Source of the DNA: Ruegeria spongiae
GTDB taxonomy: Bacteria; Pseudomonadota; Alphaproteobacteria; Rhodobacterales; Rhodobacteraceae
DNA: 64,000 bases
Assembly: GCF_023502395.1 (NCBI RefSeq)
Contig: NZ_JAMFMB010000001.1
Span: 248,001 to 312,000 of the forward strand
Direction of reading: 5' to 3'
This document shows, piece by piece, positions 31,889 through 40,750 of the stretch. The notes beneath the pieces were generated by a model that did no database searches, was not told the origin of the DNA, and worked only from the letters and a program-made list of their open reading frames with translations. Position 1 is the stretch's first letter. Every line of letters starts with the position of its first letter. The position numbers and the translations under genes were made by a program.

Positions 31889-32000
31889 CACGCAAACTGT
31901 GACTGTCTGACGGTGTCGCAACGCTCGGTCAGGAAACTGGCCCTTAGCCGCGAATTGCTGCTGGACCTTCCCGAAAAGCGACGCTAATTCATCTCGGGTG

Positions 32001-32086
32001 GCCCAAGTGGCGGAATGGTAGACGCAGGGGATTCAAAATCCCCCGCCTTCACGGGCGTGAGAGTTCGAGTCTCTCCTTGGGCACCA
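32001..32086 (+). tRNA. tRNA-Leu (anticodon CAA)
   Basis: An 86-base class II tRNA with a long variable arm and encoded CCA. Acceptor GCCCAAG / CTTGGGC; anticodon arm GGGGA-TTCAAAA-TCCCC reads leucine UUG; T-arm contains GAGTTCGAGTCTC. The gap 32087-32289 to the next gene shows no feature. Confidence 0.95.
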
Positions 32087-32289
32087 AATTTTCAAATAGC
32101 TACCATTGGCACTCTCGAGAAGTGGCACACTCGAGGAGAATCGCATTACCTGATGCCATCTGAGATGAAACAGTTAACCGCATCGACGTCGCCGTTGTGC
32201 CATGCACCTGACAGGTCCAGCATCGCCTTTCGCGTTGCCATCTTTGATGTCATGCAGAAGCAGCCAGCGCAATTTGCGGGCAACGCGCA

Positions 32290-32760
32290 TCAACAGGGCC
32301 AGGCGGCGGGTCCGTCGGAAAAAGCCTCGTGCCGCAACACGCTGCCCGGCGCGATACCATATTTCTTCGCCAGCCCGCCATTGATCTCCAGCACCGAGAA
32401 CACCCCGGTGCCGCCATCGATCGCGGTCAGATCGCCGGGAATCGCCTGATGATGCACATGGGTCACGGTTCCGGTGGCATCGACAAAGATCATATCGAGC
32501 GGAATCAGCGTGTTCTTCATCCAGAACGACGCCCTCTGCGGGTACTCATAGACGAACAGCATGCCCGCGCGAGGCGGCAGGCTTTCCCGAAACATCAGCC
32601 CGCGGGACCGCTCCTGCGGCGTATCGGCAAGCTCGACCTGAAAGCGCAGTTCGGAGCCTGAACCACGCAGCTGCACCACATCATCGCGGCAGCCCTCTGC
32701 CAGTGCCGGGGCACCCGAGGTCATCATGATTGAACAAAGCAGCGCCTTGAGCGACGTCAC
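32290..32760 (-). CDS. DUF192 family exported protein
   Basis: 156 residues from a GTG at 32760 whose GTGA overlaps the stop of the cold-shock gene. A signal peptide (LKALLCSIMMTSGAPALAEG) precedes the DUF192 domain: ELADTPQERSRGLMFRESLP, MLFVYEYPQRASFWMKNTLIPLDMIFVD, and VLEINGG. Family members are small periplasmic beta proteins of unknown biochemical role. Overlap with the double cold-shock gene is a frequent arrangement in related bacteria. Confidence 0.88.
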   Translation of the reverse strand: MTSLKALLCSIMMTSGAPALAEGCRDDVVQLRGSGSELRFQVELADTPQERSRGLMFRESLPPRAGMLFVYEYPQRASFWMKNTLIPLDMIFVDATGTVTHVHHQAIPGDLTAIDGGTGVFSVLEINGGLAKKYGIAPGSVLRHEAFSDGPAAWPC

Positions 32761-33308
32761 TGGCCGCCCTTGGTGGCAATAGCGGTTTCCCAGGCCAGAA
32801 CCTCGGCGGCCATGCGGCCCCGTTTGCCGTCGATCACCCGCATGGCGATTGCCTCTCCTGGTTGCAGGTCGGCAAGACCGGATTGACGCAGCACTTCGAT
32901 ATGCAGGAATACATCCTCGCCCCGACCAAAGATATTGGCAAAGCCAAACCCCTTGCCCTTGTCGAACCATTTCACCCGCGCGGGTTCCATGGGCGTTTCC
33001 TGAATGAGGCTGGTATCCAGATCCTCGAAATCCGACAGGACCAGGGTTTCGTCCCGTTCGGGCGGGGCGATGGACAGCACTTCGACCGCTTGAACGCCAC
33101 GGTCGGTGCGATGGGTCATGATCTCGATCGCCGCGCCATCAGCAACAGAACTCTGCCCGAAATTCCGCAACACATTCACGTGCAGCAGGATATCGGGCCC
33201 ACCCGTATCAGAGACGACGAAGCCATATCCCTTGGCCGGGTCGAACCATTTCACCCGTCCACATATGTGGGACATACCGCCAAGATCTTCGGCCACAGAG
33301 CGTTCCAT
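32757..33308 (-). CDS. Double cold-shock-domain protein
   Basis: 183 residues with two CSDs: residues about 16-80 (VKWFDPAKGYGFVVSD, DILLHVNVLRNFG) and about 110-172 (VKWFDKGKGFGFANIFG, DVFLHIEVLRQSG). They are joined by an acidic linker. RNP1-like KGYGFV and KGFGFA and RNP2-like ILLHV and VFLHI are present, so both can probably bind single-stranded nucleic acid. The gene may start at M12 (MSHICG, 33275). A TTAA-N7-TTAA site sits 3 bases before the first ATG. Confidence 0.88.
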   Translation of the reverse strand: MERSVAEDLGGMSHICGRVKWFDPAKGYGFVVSDTGGPDILLHVNVLRNFGQSSVADGAAIEIMTHRTDRGVQAVEVLSIAPPERDETLVLSDFEDLDTSLIQETPMEPARVKWFDKGKGFGFANIFGRGEDVFLHIEVLRQSGLADLQPGEAIAMRVIDGKRGRMAAEVLAWETAIATKGGQ

Positions 33309-33310
33309 CG

Positions 33311-33325
33311 TTAAGAGAGCGTTAA
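33311..33325. promoter_or_regulatory. CtrA-type box at the cold-shock gene
   Basis: TTAA-N7-TTAA followed by C fits the CtrA consensus. It lies 3 bases upstream of the annotated start, or 36 bases upstream if M12 is used. This position suggests repression or a later true start. Confidence 0.4.
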
Positions 33326-33418
33326 CGTTCGTTTTAAGATTTGCAGGATTCTACCCCCCACATTCAAGTTAAAAAAGAAATGAGCGTACATATTTATACA
33401 ATTCCCGTCATATTCGTG

Positions 33419-34024
33419 TCATGGATTGAGCCGATCAATCCGCCAAGGCCGGTCCCCGCCGTCGCGCCGCCAGACAAACCGGTCATGCAGGCGAAAGGCA
33501 CCATCGGCCCAGAATTCTATCTCGCTGGGGACAATCCTGTAGCCGCCCCAGAACGGTGGCCGCGGTGGGTTCGGACCAAGCCTTGCGGTCACTTTCGCCA
33601 CCTCAGCCATCAGCGCCGCGCGGCTGTCCAACGGCTGCGATTGTCGCGACGCCCAGGCCCCCAGCCGGCTCTTGAGCGACCGCGACGCATAATACTCATC
33701 CGCCAGCGGGCCATCCTCGCGGCTGACCGTGCCACGCACCCGGATCTGCCGCCGCAGCGATTTCCAGTGTAGCACAAAGGCGGCCTTGCCTGCACCGTCA
33801 AGTTCACCCGCCTTGGCGCTTTCGTAATTGGTGTAGAACACAAAGGCCGCGGGCTCGATCTCTTTCAGCAGGACCATGCGCACATTGGGCAGGCCGTGGG
33901 AATCAACCGTAGCGAGCGCAATGGCATTGGCGTCATTGGGTTCGGATGTTTCTGCTTCGGCCAGCCATTGGCGCGCAATTGCAAACGGATCTTCACCCGC
34001 AAAAATGCCACCCCGCTCACTCAT
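33419..34024 (-). CDS. pdxH: Pyridoxamine 5'-phosphate oxidase
   Basis: 201 residues from the ATG at 34024, preceded by GGAGAAGACA. It oxidises PNP/PMP to pyridoxal phosphate with FMN. Conserved blocks are [39 protein letters not shown], and the C-terminal [16 protein letters not shown] and [11 protein letters not shown]. Supply of PLP matters here for the two desulfurases, the decarboxylase and the aminotransferase in the window. Divergent from fabI. Confidence 0.96.
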   Translation of the reverse strand: MSERGGIFAGEDPFAIARQWLAEAETSEPNDANAIALATVDSHGLPNVRMVLLKEIEPAAFVFYTNYESAKAGELDGAGKAAFVLHWKSLRRQIRVRGTVSREDGPLADEYYASRSLKSRLGAWASRQSQPLDSRAALMAEVAKVTARLGPNPPRPPFWGGYRIVPSEIEFWADGAFRLHDRFVWRRDGGDRPWRIDRLNP

Positions 34025-34156
34025 TGTCTTCTCCGATACGATCCCCGTTTTGAACCCTAAGCGCAGATGCACGACTGAGCAAGCGCGCGTCGCACTTGAT
34101 GCCCAATGACCAATGGCCTAAACCACAAGGTCATAACGACAGGCGGAGAACCGAAC

Positions 34157-34963
34157 ATGTCAAATCAGTTGATGGCCGGCAAACGCGGCCTCATCATGGG
34201 GCTGGCGAATGACAAATCCATCGCATGGGGCATCGCGCGCGCGCTGTCCGAGGCAGGGGCAGAGCTTGCATTTTCCTATCAGGGCGAAGCGCTGAAGAAA
34301 CGTGTGGACCCGCTGGCAGCGCAATTGGGCAGCGATATCGTGCTGCCCTGCGATGTGGGCGACGAAAGCTCGATCGACACGCTTTTCGAGGCGCTTCAGC
34401 AGCGCTGGGGCAAGCTGGACTTTGTCGTGCACGCCATTGGTTTTTCGGATAAAAACGAGCTGCGCGGCCGTTACGTCGATACCAGCCGGGCGAATTTCAA
34501 GCTGACCATGGCTATCTCGGTCTATTCTTTCACCGCCGTCATGCAACGGGCCGAAAAGCTGATGAGTGATGGCGGCAGCGCCGTCACGCTGACCTATTAC
34601 GGGGCTGAACAGGTGATGCCGCATTACAACGTGATGGGCGTGGCCAAGGCCGCGCTTGAAGCGTCGGTGAAGTATCTGGCCGAGGATCTGGGCAAGGACA
34701 ATATCCGCGTCAACGCGATCTCGGCGGGCCCGATCAAGACGCTGGCGGCCAGCGGTATCGGCGATTTCCGCTACATCATGAAGTGGAACGAACACAATTC
34801 ACCCCTACGCCGCAATGTCAGCATCGACGATGTCGGCAATTCCGCGCTCTATCTGCTCAGCGATCTGAGTTCGGGCGTGACCGGCGAGAACCTGCATGTG
34901 GATTCGGGCTATCACGTGGTCGGCATGAAGGCGGTCGACGCGCCGGACATCGAAAAGAGCTGA
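34157..34963 (+). CDS. fabI: Enoyl-[acyl-carrier-protein] reductase (NADH)
   Basis: 268 residues from the ATG at 34157. It is the FabI-type short-chain dehydrogenase of fatty-acid elongation: GLANDKSIAWGIA near the N-terminus, AIGFSDKNELRG, and the catalytic Tyr-x6-Lys in YNVMGVAK. Length is normal. It heads a plus-strand cluster with the LysE-type gene 6 bases downstream. Confidence 0.96.
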   Translation: MSNQLMAGKRGLIMGLANDKSIAWGIARALSEAGAELAFSYQGEALKKRVDPLAAQLGSDIVLPCDVGDESSIDTLFEALQQRWGKLDFVVHAIGFSDKNELRGRYVDTSRANFKLTMAISVYSFTAVMQRAEKLMSDGGSAVTLTYYGAEQVMPHYNVMGVAKAALEASVKYLAEDLGKDNIRVNAISAGPIKTLAASGIGDFRYIMKWNEHNSPLRRNVSIDDVGNSALYLLSDLSSGVTGENLHVDSGYHVVGMKAVDAPDIEKS

Positions 34964-34969
34964 CCCGGA

Positions 34970-35572
34970 ATGGGCTGGGAACATCTGGCAGCTTTCAACC
35001 TGGCGCTGCTTGCGGCGATCCTCAGCCCCGGACCTGCGATGCTCTATTTCGTGCGCCAGACCCTCAGCCAGGGTCGGCGCACGGGCGTTTACTCGGTTCT
35101 GGGCCTGGGCCTCATGGCGTCCTGCTGGACCGTCACGGCGCTGCTTGGTCTGGATGCCGTGTTCCGGCTGTTCCCCTGGGCTTATCTGTTGTTCAAAACT
35201 GCGGGTGCGCTTTATCTGGTCCATCTCGCCTGGAAGACATGGCGCAGCGCCCGCGCTCCGCTGAGCGATGCGCCGATTGCGCCCGGACGTGCCTTTGCAG
35301 GTGGAATTCTGGTCAACCTGGCCAATCCCAAATCCGCGCTGTTTGCCGCCGCCCTGCTGGTGGTGATCTTTCCGCAAGGTTTGAGCCTGATCGACAAAGC
35401 CGTGATTGTTGGCAATCAGCTGCTGGTCGAATGGCTGGTCGGCACCATACTGGTGCTGTTGCTCTCGACAGAACGGGCCAGACAGGGCTATTTGCGGGCC
35501 AAACCACTGCTGGACCGGATTGCGGCGGGCGTCATGGGCTGTCTCGGCCTGCGCCTGCTGCTCAGCCGTTAA
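34970..35572 (+). CDS. LysE/RhtB-family amino-acid exporter
   Basis: 200 residues with six hydrophobic segments. AILSPGPAMLYFVRQTLSQGRRTGV near the N-terminus and LVNLANPKSALF in the middle are the LysE/RhtB signatures. These carriers export amino acids such as lysine, homoserine or threonine; the substrate is not predictable. It follows fabI by 6 bases and precedes gpt by 15, so it is probably in one transcript with them. Confidence 0.9.
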   Translation: MGWEHLAAFNLALLAAILSPGPAMLYFVRQTLSQGRRTGVYSVLGLGLMASCWTVTALLGLDAVFRLFPWAYLLFKTAGALYLVHLAWKTWRSARAPLSDAPIAPGRAFAGGILVNLANPKSALFAAALLVVIFPQGLSLIDKAVIVGNQLLVEWLVGTILVLLLSTERARQGYLRAKPLLDRIAAGVMGCLGLRLLLSR

Positions 35573-35587
35573 CGTAAGGAAGACACT

Positions 35588-36091
35588 ATGACCGACCGCC
35601 TGCCCCACGAAAAAGGCTTTCACATCAGTTGGGACCAGATTCACCGCGATGCGCGGGCGCTGGCCTGGCGGCTGGACGGGCAAGGCCCTGACGATGGCGG
35701 CTGGCGCGCCGTGGTGGCGATCACCCGTGGCGGCATGGCCCCCGCGATGATCGTCAGCCGCGAGTTGGACATCCGCACCGTCGACACGATCAGCGTACGC
35801 TCCTATCACCATCAGGATCAGGGCGAAGCCGAGGTGCTGAAATCCCCCGATGCCGAGTTGATGGGCGATGGCGAGGGCATCCTGATCGTCGATGATCTGG
35901 TCGATAGCGGCAAAACGCTGGAACTGGTGCGCAAGCTGTATCCCAAGGCGCATTTCGCCACCGTTTACGCCAAACCCCAGGGCCGCCCGACTGTGGACAC
36001 GTTCATCACAGAGGTCAGCCAGGACACCTGGATCTTTTTCCCCTGGGATATGGCGCTGCAATATGTCGAGCCCTATCGCGGCACCGATTGA
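35588..36091 (+). CDS. gpt: Xanthine phosphoribosyltransferase
   Basis: 167 residues. The PRPP-binding motif [14 protein letters not shown] (about 98-111) and the Gpt-type N-terminus ([19 protein letters not shown]) and C-terminus (WIFFPWD) identify xanthine/guanine phosphoribosyltransferase. It salvages xanthine and guanine into XMP and GMP. The stop overlaps a possible TTG start of the following aminotransferase. Confidence 0.94.
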   Translation: MTDRLPHEKGFHISWDQIHRDARALAWRLDGQGPDDGGWRAVVAITRGGMAPAMIVSRELDIRTVDTISVRSYHHQDQGEAEVLKSPDAELMGDGEGILIVDDLVDSGKTLELVRKLYPKAHFATVYAKPQGRPTVDTFITEVSQDTWIFFPWDMALQYVEPYRGTD

Positions 36092-36099
36092 CCGACCCG

Positions 36100-37275
36100 A
36101 TGGCTCCGACCCGCACAGCCACCACTTTTGCCCCCCCGGTCATGGAGGCGCGACGCTGGCTGGAGGGCGTGGAGTTCCCGCCCGAGCGCCCGCTGATCAA
36201 TGTCAGCCAAGCCGCGCCGGTTGATCCGCCGCCCGAGGCACTGCGCAAGGCGATGGCGGAGTTTGCAGTCGAGCGGGATGAGGCACATCTGTATGGCCCG
36301 GTGCTGGGCAATCCGGCGTTGCGGGCTGAACTGGCGCGTGAAATCTCGGAACACTATGACGGGCAGGTCAGCGCCGATCAGGTGGCGATCACATCGGGCT
36401 GCAATCAGGCCTTTGCCGCCGCCATCGCCGCGATCACTGGAGAAAAAGATGAGGTAATCCTGCCAACACCATGGTATTTCAACCACAAAATGTGGTTGGA
36501 CATGTCTGGCGTTACGGCGGTGCCGCTCCCAACCGGCGACGATCTGCTGCCCGATCCCGAGGCCGCCCGCGCCCTGATCACCGAGCGGACCCGCGCCATC
36601 GCGCTGGTCACGCCCAACAATCCCGGCGGTGTGGAATATCCTGCCGAACTGGTCCGCGCCTTCTACGATCTGGCCGCCGAGAATGGCCTGCGCCTGCTGA
36701 TCGACGAGACCTACCGCGATTTCGACAGCCGCGATGGCGCGCCGCACGAGGTGATGCGCCTGCCCGACTGGGACCGGACACTCGTCCATCTTTACTCCTT
36801 CTCGAAATCTTATCGACTGACCGGCCACCGGGTTGGTGCGCTGGCATCTAGCCCGGCGCTTTTGGCTGAAATCGAGAAGTTTCTGGACACGGTCGCTATA
36901 TGCCCCGGCCAGATCGGACAGTTTGCGGCGCTTTGGGGGATGCGGAACCTGCGGCAATGGCTGGCTGGTGAGCGGGACGAAATCCTGGACCGCCGCGCTG
37001 CGATCACCGAAAACATGCCCCGCCTTGAGGCGCATGGCTGGCGGCTGCTGGGCCTTGGTGCCTATTTCGCCTATCTTGAGCACCCGTTCGACATCGCCTC
37101 AGACGTGCTCGCACCGCGTCTGGTGGGTGAGGCGGGCGTCCTGCTGCTGCCCGGCACCATGTTCATGCCCGAGGGTGATGCAGCAGGCCGCAAGCAGGTC
37201 CGCATCGCATTTGCCAATCTCGACCGCGACGGCATCACGAAACTCTTCGACCGGCTGGCGAATCTGGCCATCTGA
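36100..37275 (+). CDS. Class I/II PLP aminotransferase
   Basis: 391 residues from the ATG at 36100; a TTG at 36088 overlapping the gpt stop is possible. Fold-type I features: YGPVLGNPALRAELA, TSGCNQAFAAAIAAI, VTPNNPGGVEYP, LLIDETYRDF and the PLP lysine in YSFSKSYRLTGHRVG. The family is aspartate-aminotransferase-like; amino-acid substrate is not defined by sequence. It follows gpt closely. Confidence 0.86.
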   Translation: MAPTRTATTFAPPVMEARRWLEGVEFPPERPLINVSQAAPVDPPPEALRKAMAEFAVERDEAHLYGPVLGNPALRAELAREISEHYDGQVSADQVAITSGCNQAFAAAIAAITGEKDEVILPTPWYFNHKMWLDMSGVTAVPLPTGDDLLPDPEAARALITERTRAIALVTPNNPGGVEYPAELVRAFYDLAAENGLRLLIDETYRDFDSRDGAPHEVMRLPDWDRTLVHLYSFSKSYRLTGHRVGALASSPALLAEIEKFLDTVAICPGQIGQFAALWGMRNLRQWLAGERDEILDRRAAITENMPRLEAHGWRLLGLGAYFAYLEHPFDIASDVLAPRLVGEAGVLLLPGTMFMPEGDAAGRKQVRIAFANLDRDGITKLFDRLANLAI

Positions 37276-37353
37276 ACTTGCCCCCCGCCAGCGCCCGTCG
37301 TAGACAGTGCGGCAAGTCAAAATCCCGGCTCATGCCGGAGGTGAGGGAGCGCC

Positions 37354-39195
37354 ATGGCCGCAGCCGCCAAGAAGATGTCGAAAACGTTTGTCTGGATCCT
37401 GATGGGTCTGTTGATGGTCGGTCTTGCCGGGTTCGGTGCAGTCGACATGATGGGCACCGCCCGGACCGTTGCCACGGTGGGCGACGAGAGTGTCAGCATC
37501 GACGACTATTACCGGGAATTACAACGCGAAATCAACGCCTTGCAGCAACAGACCGGGCAAAGCCTGACGATGGCGCAGGCGCGCGAGCTGGGGCTGGATC
37601 AGCTGGCCCTGTCGCGGCTGGTCGCGCTGGCCGCGCTGGATCATGAGGTTGCGCAGATGGGCGTCTCGATCGGGGATGAGAACCTGCAGCAGGAGATCAT
37701 GGAGATCCCCGCCTTTCAGGGCGTGAATGGCGGCTTTGACCGCGACGCCTACAGCTTTGCCGTCGAACGCGCGGGGCTGAGCGAATCCGAGTTCGAGGAC
37801 AATCTGCGCAAGGAATCGGCGCGCACGCTGGTGCAGGGCGCGCTGGTCTCGGGCGTGACCATGCCCGAGACCTTCGCCAAGACCATGGCCGATTTTGTGG
37901 GCGCGCGCCGCAGCTTTACCGTTGCAACCCTTGGCACCGACGCGCTGGAGGCTGAGATTGCCCCCCCGACCGAGGCACAGATATCGGAATATTACGGCGC
38001 CAATATCGAAGAATTCACCCTGCCCCAAACCAAGCGCCTGACCTATGCGCTGCTTTCGCCCGAAGCCATGCTGGATCAGGTCGAGGTCGAAGAGGTCTCG
38101 ATCCGCCGTCTCTATGAGGCACGCGAGGCCGAGTTCAACCAGCCCGAGCGCCGACTGGTCGAGCGTCTGGTATATTCGGACGACGAAGAGGCAAAGTCAG
38201 CGCTGGCACAGATCGAGGTGGGCGGCGCGACATTCGAGCAACTGGTCGAGGATCGCGGCCTAAACCTGGCCGATATCGACCTTGGTGATCTGTCAGCCAC
38301 AGAACTGGGCGATGCCGCCGATGGCATCTTTGCCGCCGAGATTGGCGCGGTTGTCGGCCCCCTGCCCTCGGATCTGGGACCGGCGCTCTACCGTATCAAC
38401 GGAACGCTCGAAGCGCGGAATACCCCCTTCGAAGAGGTCAAGAGCGAGCTGCGCGACGAGTTGGCGTCTGCCAAGGCCCGGCGCCTGCTTGATGCCGAGG
38501 CCGAAGACCTCAACGACCTTCTGGCCGGGGGCGCCACGCTGGAAGATTTGGGCGGCGAAGCCGGAATGGAGGTCGGTCAGATCGACTGGACCCAGGAAAG
38601 CTCGGACGGTGTGGCCGCCTATGACGGCTTCCGCGCCGCCGCTTATGAGGTGAAAGAGGGCGACTTCCCCGAGGTCGACTTCCTCGAAGACGGCTCGCTT
38701 TTTGCGCTGCGACTTGACGAGGTGCTGGAGCCGCGTCCCGAACCGCTGGAACAGGCGCGCGCGCGCGTGATCGCCGCGTGGCAGCAGGCCGAAACCGAGG
38801 CCGCGCTTGCCGAAATGGCCCAAGGGACTGCCGACCAGCTTGAAGGGACCGGCGATTTCAACGCCACCGGCCTGCCCGTCCGCGTCGAAAACGGCCTGAC
38901 CCGCACCGCCTTTCTGGACGGCACACCGGCTGATTTCATGTCTCAGGTCTTCGAGATGGCGCCGGACGAGCTGCGCGTGATCCCGGGGCCTGCTCAGGCG
39001 CTGATCGTCCGTCTGGACGAGGTGCTGCCACCCGAAGAGACAGATGAGCTGGCCCAGATGCGCGAGGCGCTGAGCGCCCAGATGAACCAGGTGCTGGCCC
39101 AGGCCATTTTTGACGCCTATGTGCGCGACGCCCAGACCCGCAGCCGCCCGACGGTGGACCAGCAGGCGCTGACGGCGGTGCATTCGAGCTTCTAG
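37354..39195 (+). CDS. PpiD-like peptidyl-prolyl isomerase/chaperone
   Basis: 613 residues. One N-terminal transmembrane anchor (TFVWILMGLLMVGLAGFG) is followed by a SurA/PpiD N-terminal helical domain, a parvulin-like segment around 235-370 (RRLVERLVYSDDEEAKSALAQIEVG) and a long C-terminal region. PpiD is an inner-membrane periplasmic chaperone at the Sec exit. The parvulin active site appears degenerate, as in other PpiD proteins. It ends 10 bases before trpE. Confidence 0.85.
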   Translation: MAAAAKKMSKTFVWILMGLLMVGLAGFGAVDMMGTARTVATVGDESVSIDDYYRELQREINALQQQTGQSLTMAQARELGLDQLALSRLVALAALDHEVAQMGVSIGDENLQQEIMEIPAFQGVNGGFDRDAYSFAVERAGLSESEFEDNLRKESARTLVQGALVSGVTMPETFAKTMADFVGARRSFTVATLGTDALEAEIAPPTEAQISEYYGANIEEFTLPQTKRLTYALLSPEAMLDQVEVEEVSIRRLYEAREAEFNQPERRLVERLVYSDDEEAKSALAQIEVGGATFEQLVEDRGLNLADIDLGDLSATELGDAADGIFAAEIGAVVGPLPSDLGPALYRINGTLEARNTPFEEVKSELRDELASAKARRLLDAEAEDLNDLLAGGATLEDLGGEAGMEVGQIDWTQESSDGVAAYDGFRAAAYEVKEGDFPEVDFLEDGSLFALRLDEVLEPRPEPLEQARARVIAAWQQAETEAALAEMAQGTADQLEGTGDFNATGLPVRVENGLTRTAFLDGTPADFMSQVFEMAPDELRVIPGPAQALIVRLDEVLPPEETDELAQMREALSAQMNQVLAQAIFDAYVRDAQTRSRPTVDQQALTAVHSSF

Positions 39196-39205
39196 GGCAA
39201 CACAG

Positions 39206-40717
39206 ATGGCCGTCATCCCCGAATATGATGCCTTCGCCCGCGCCTACGAGGCGGGCGAAAACCAGGTGGTCTATGCACGGCTCGCCGCCGATCTGGACAC
39301 GCCTGTCTCGCTGATGCTGAAACTGACCGGGGCGCAGAAAGACGCCTTCATGCTGGAATCGGTGACCGGCGGCGAGGTGCGCGGGCGCTATTCGATCATC
39401 GGCATGAAACCGGACCTGATCTGGCGCTGCCATGGCGAGATCTCGGCACTCAACCGCTCGGCCCGGTTCGACCCTGATGCTTTCGTGGCGCAGGACGGCA
39501 ATCCGATGGACACGCTGCGCGACCTGCTGGCCGAAAGCCGGATTGATTTGCCCGACGACATGCCGCAGGCAGCCGCCGGGCTTTTCGGCTATCTGGGCTA
39601 TGACATGATCCGGCTGGTCGAACATCTGCCCGATGTGAACCCCGACCCGCTGGGCCTGCCTGATGCGGTGATGATGCGCCCCTCGGTCGTCGCCGTACTG
39701 GATGGCGTCAAGGGCGAGGTCACCGTGGTCTCTCCGGCCTGGGTCAGTGACGGCCAATCGGCGCGTGCGGCTTATGCGCAAGCGGCGGAACGGGTGATGG
39801 ATGCGGTCCGCGATCTGGAACGCGCCATGCCCACTGAGAGCCGCGATCTGGGACAGGCGCATGAGGTCGCGCCGCCGGTCTCGAATTTTACCAAGCAGGG
39901 CTATCTGGACGCGGTTGAGAAGGCCAAGGAATATATCCGCGCGGGCGACATCTTTCAGGTGGTCCCGGCGCAGCGCTGGACACAGGAGTTTCCGCAGCCG
40001 CCCTTCGCGCTTTATCGCTCACTGCGGCGCACCAACCCCTCGCCTTTCATGTTCTATTTCAACTTCGGCGGGTTTCAGGTGGTGGGCGCAAGCCCCGAGA
40101 TCCTGGTGCGGGTCTTTGGCGATGAGGTCACCATCCGCCCCATCGCAGGCACACGGCCCCGTGGTGCCACCCCGGAAGAGGATCGCGCGCATGAGGTTGA
40201 TCTGCTGGCGGATCAGAAAGAACTGGCCGAACATCTGATGCTGCTTGATCTGGGCCGCAACGATTGCGGTCGCGTGGCCAAGATCGGCACCGTGCGCCCG
40301 ACCGAGCAGTTCATCATCGAACGCTACAGCCATGTGATGCATATCGTGTCGAACGTGGTCGGTGAGCTGGACGAGAGCAAGGACGCGCTGGATGCGTTTT
40401 TTGCCGGGATGCCTGCGGGCACCGTCTCGGGCGCGCCAAAGGTGCGCGCGATGGAGATCATCGACGAGTTGGAACCCGAGAAACGCGGCATCTATGGCGG
40501 CGGTGTCGGCTATTTCTCATCCGGTGGCGACATGGATATCTGCATCGCCCTGCGCACCGCCATCGTGAAGGATCGCAAGCTCTATATTCAGGCCGGTGGC
40601 GGCGTGGTCTATGACAGCGATCCCGAGGCCGAATTCATGGAAACGGTGCACAAATCCAACGCGATCCGCCGTGCCGCCGAAGACGCCGCGCGCTTTACCG
40701 GCGGCGGGAACAGCTAG
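39206..40717 (+). CDS. trpE: Anthranilate synthase component I
   Basis: 503 residues. The N-terminal region has the allosteric tryptophan motif (MLESVTGGEVRGRYSIIG), and the C-terminal chorismate-binding domain has GAGTxRG-type PIAGTRPRG, LMLLDLGRNDCGRVAKIG, GTVSGAPKVRAMEI and IQAGGGVVYDSDPEAE. With TrpG it converts chorismate and glutamine to anthranilate. It lies 10 bases after ppiD. The rest of the trp genes restart at 42344 beyond a gene on the opposite strand. Confidence 0.97.
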   Translation: MAVIPEYDAFARAYEAGENQVVYARLAADLDTPVSLMLKLTGAQKDAFMLESVTGGEVRGRYSIIGMKPDLIWRCHGEISALNRSARFDPDAFVAQDGNPMDTLRDLLAESRIDLPDDMPQAAAGLFGYLGYDMIRLVEHLPDVNPDPLGLPDAVMMRPSVVAVLDGVKGEVTVVSPAWVSDGQSARAAYAQAAERVMDAVRDLERAMPTESRDLGQAHEVAPPVSNFTKQGYLDAVEKAKEYIRAGDIFQVVPAQRWTQEFPQPPFALYRSLRRTNPSPFMFYFNFGGFQVVGASPEILVRVFGDEVTIRPIAGTRPRGATPEEDRAHEVDLLADQKELAEHLMLLDLGRNDCGRVAKIGTVRPTEQFIIERYSHVMHIVSNVVGELDESKDALDAFFAGMPAGTVSGAPKVRAMEIIDELEPEKRGIYGGGVGYFSSGGDMDICIALRTAIVKDRKLYIQAGGGVVYDSDPEAEFMETVHKSNAIRRAAEDAARFTGGGNS

Positions 40718-40720
40718 GTT

Positions 40721-40744
40721 TGCAGGCGGGATTGACCGCCTGCA
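40721..40744. terminator. Bidirectional hairpin between trpE and the deacetylase gene
   Basis: A perfect 9-bp stem TGCAGGCGG / CCGCCTGCA with a 6-base loop lies between two convergent stops. There is no T-run on either side. Confidence 0.5.
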
Positions 40745-40750
40745 CCCGGA

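Noticed and set aside
39195-39206. Possible trp attenuator before trpE
   Set aside because: Only 10 bases separate ppiD and trpE; there is no leader peptide or alternative hairpin.
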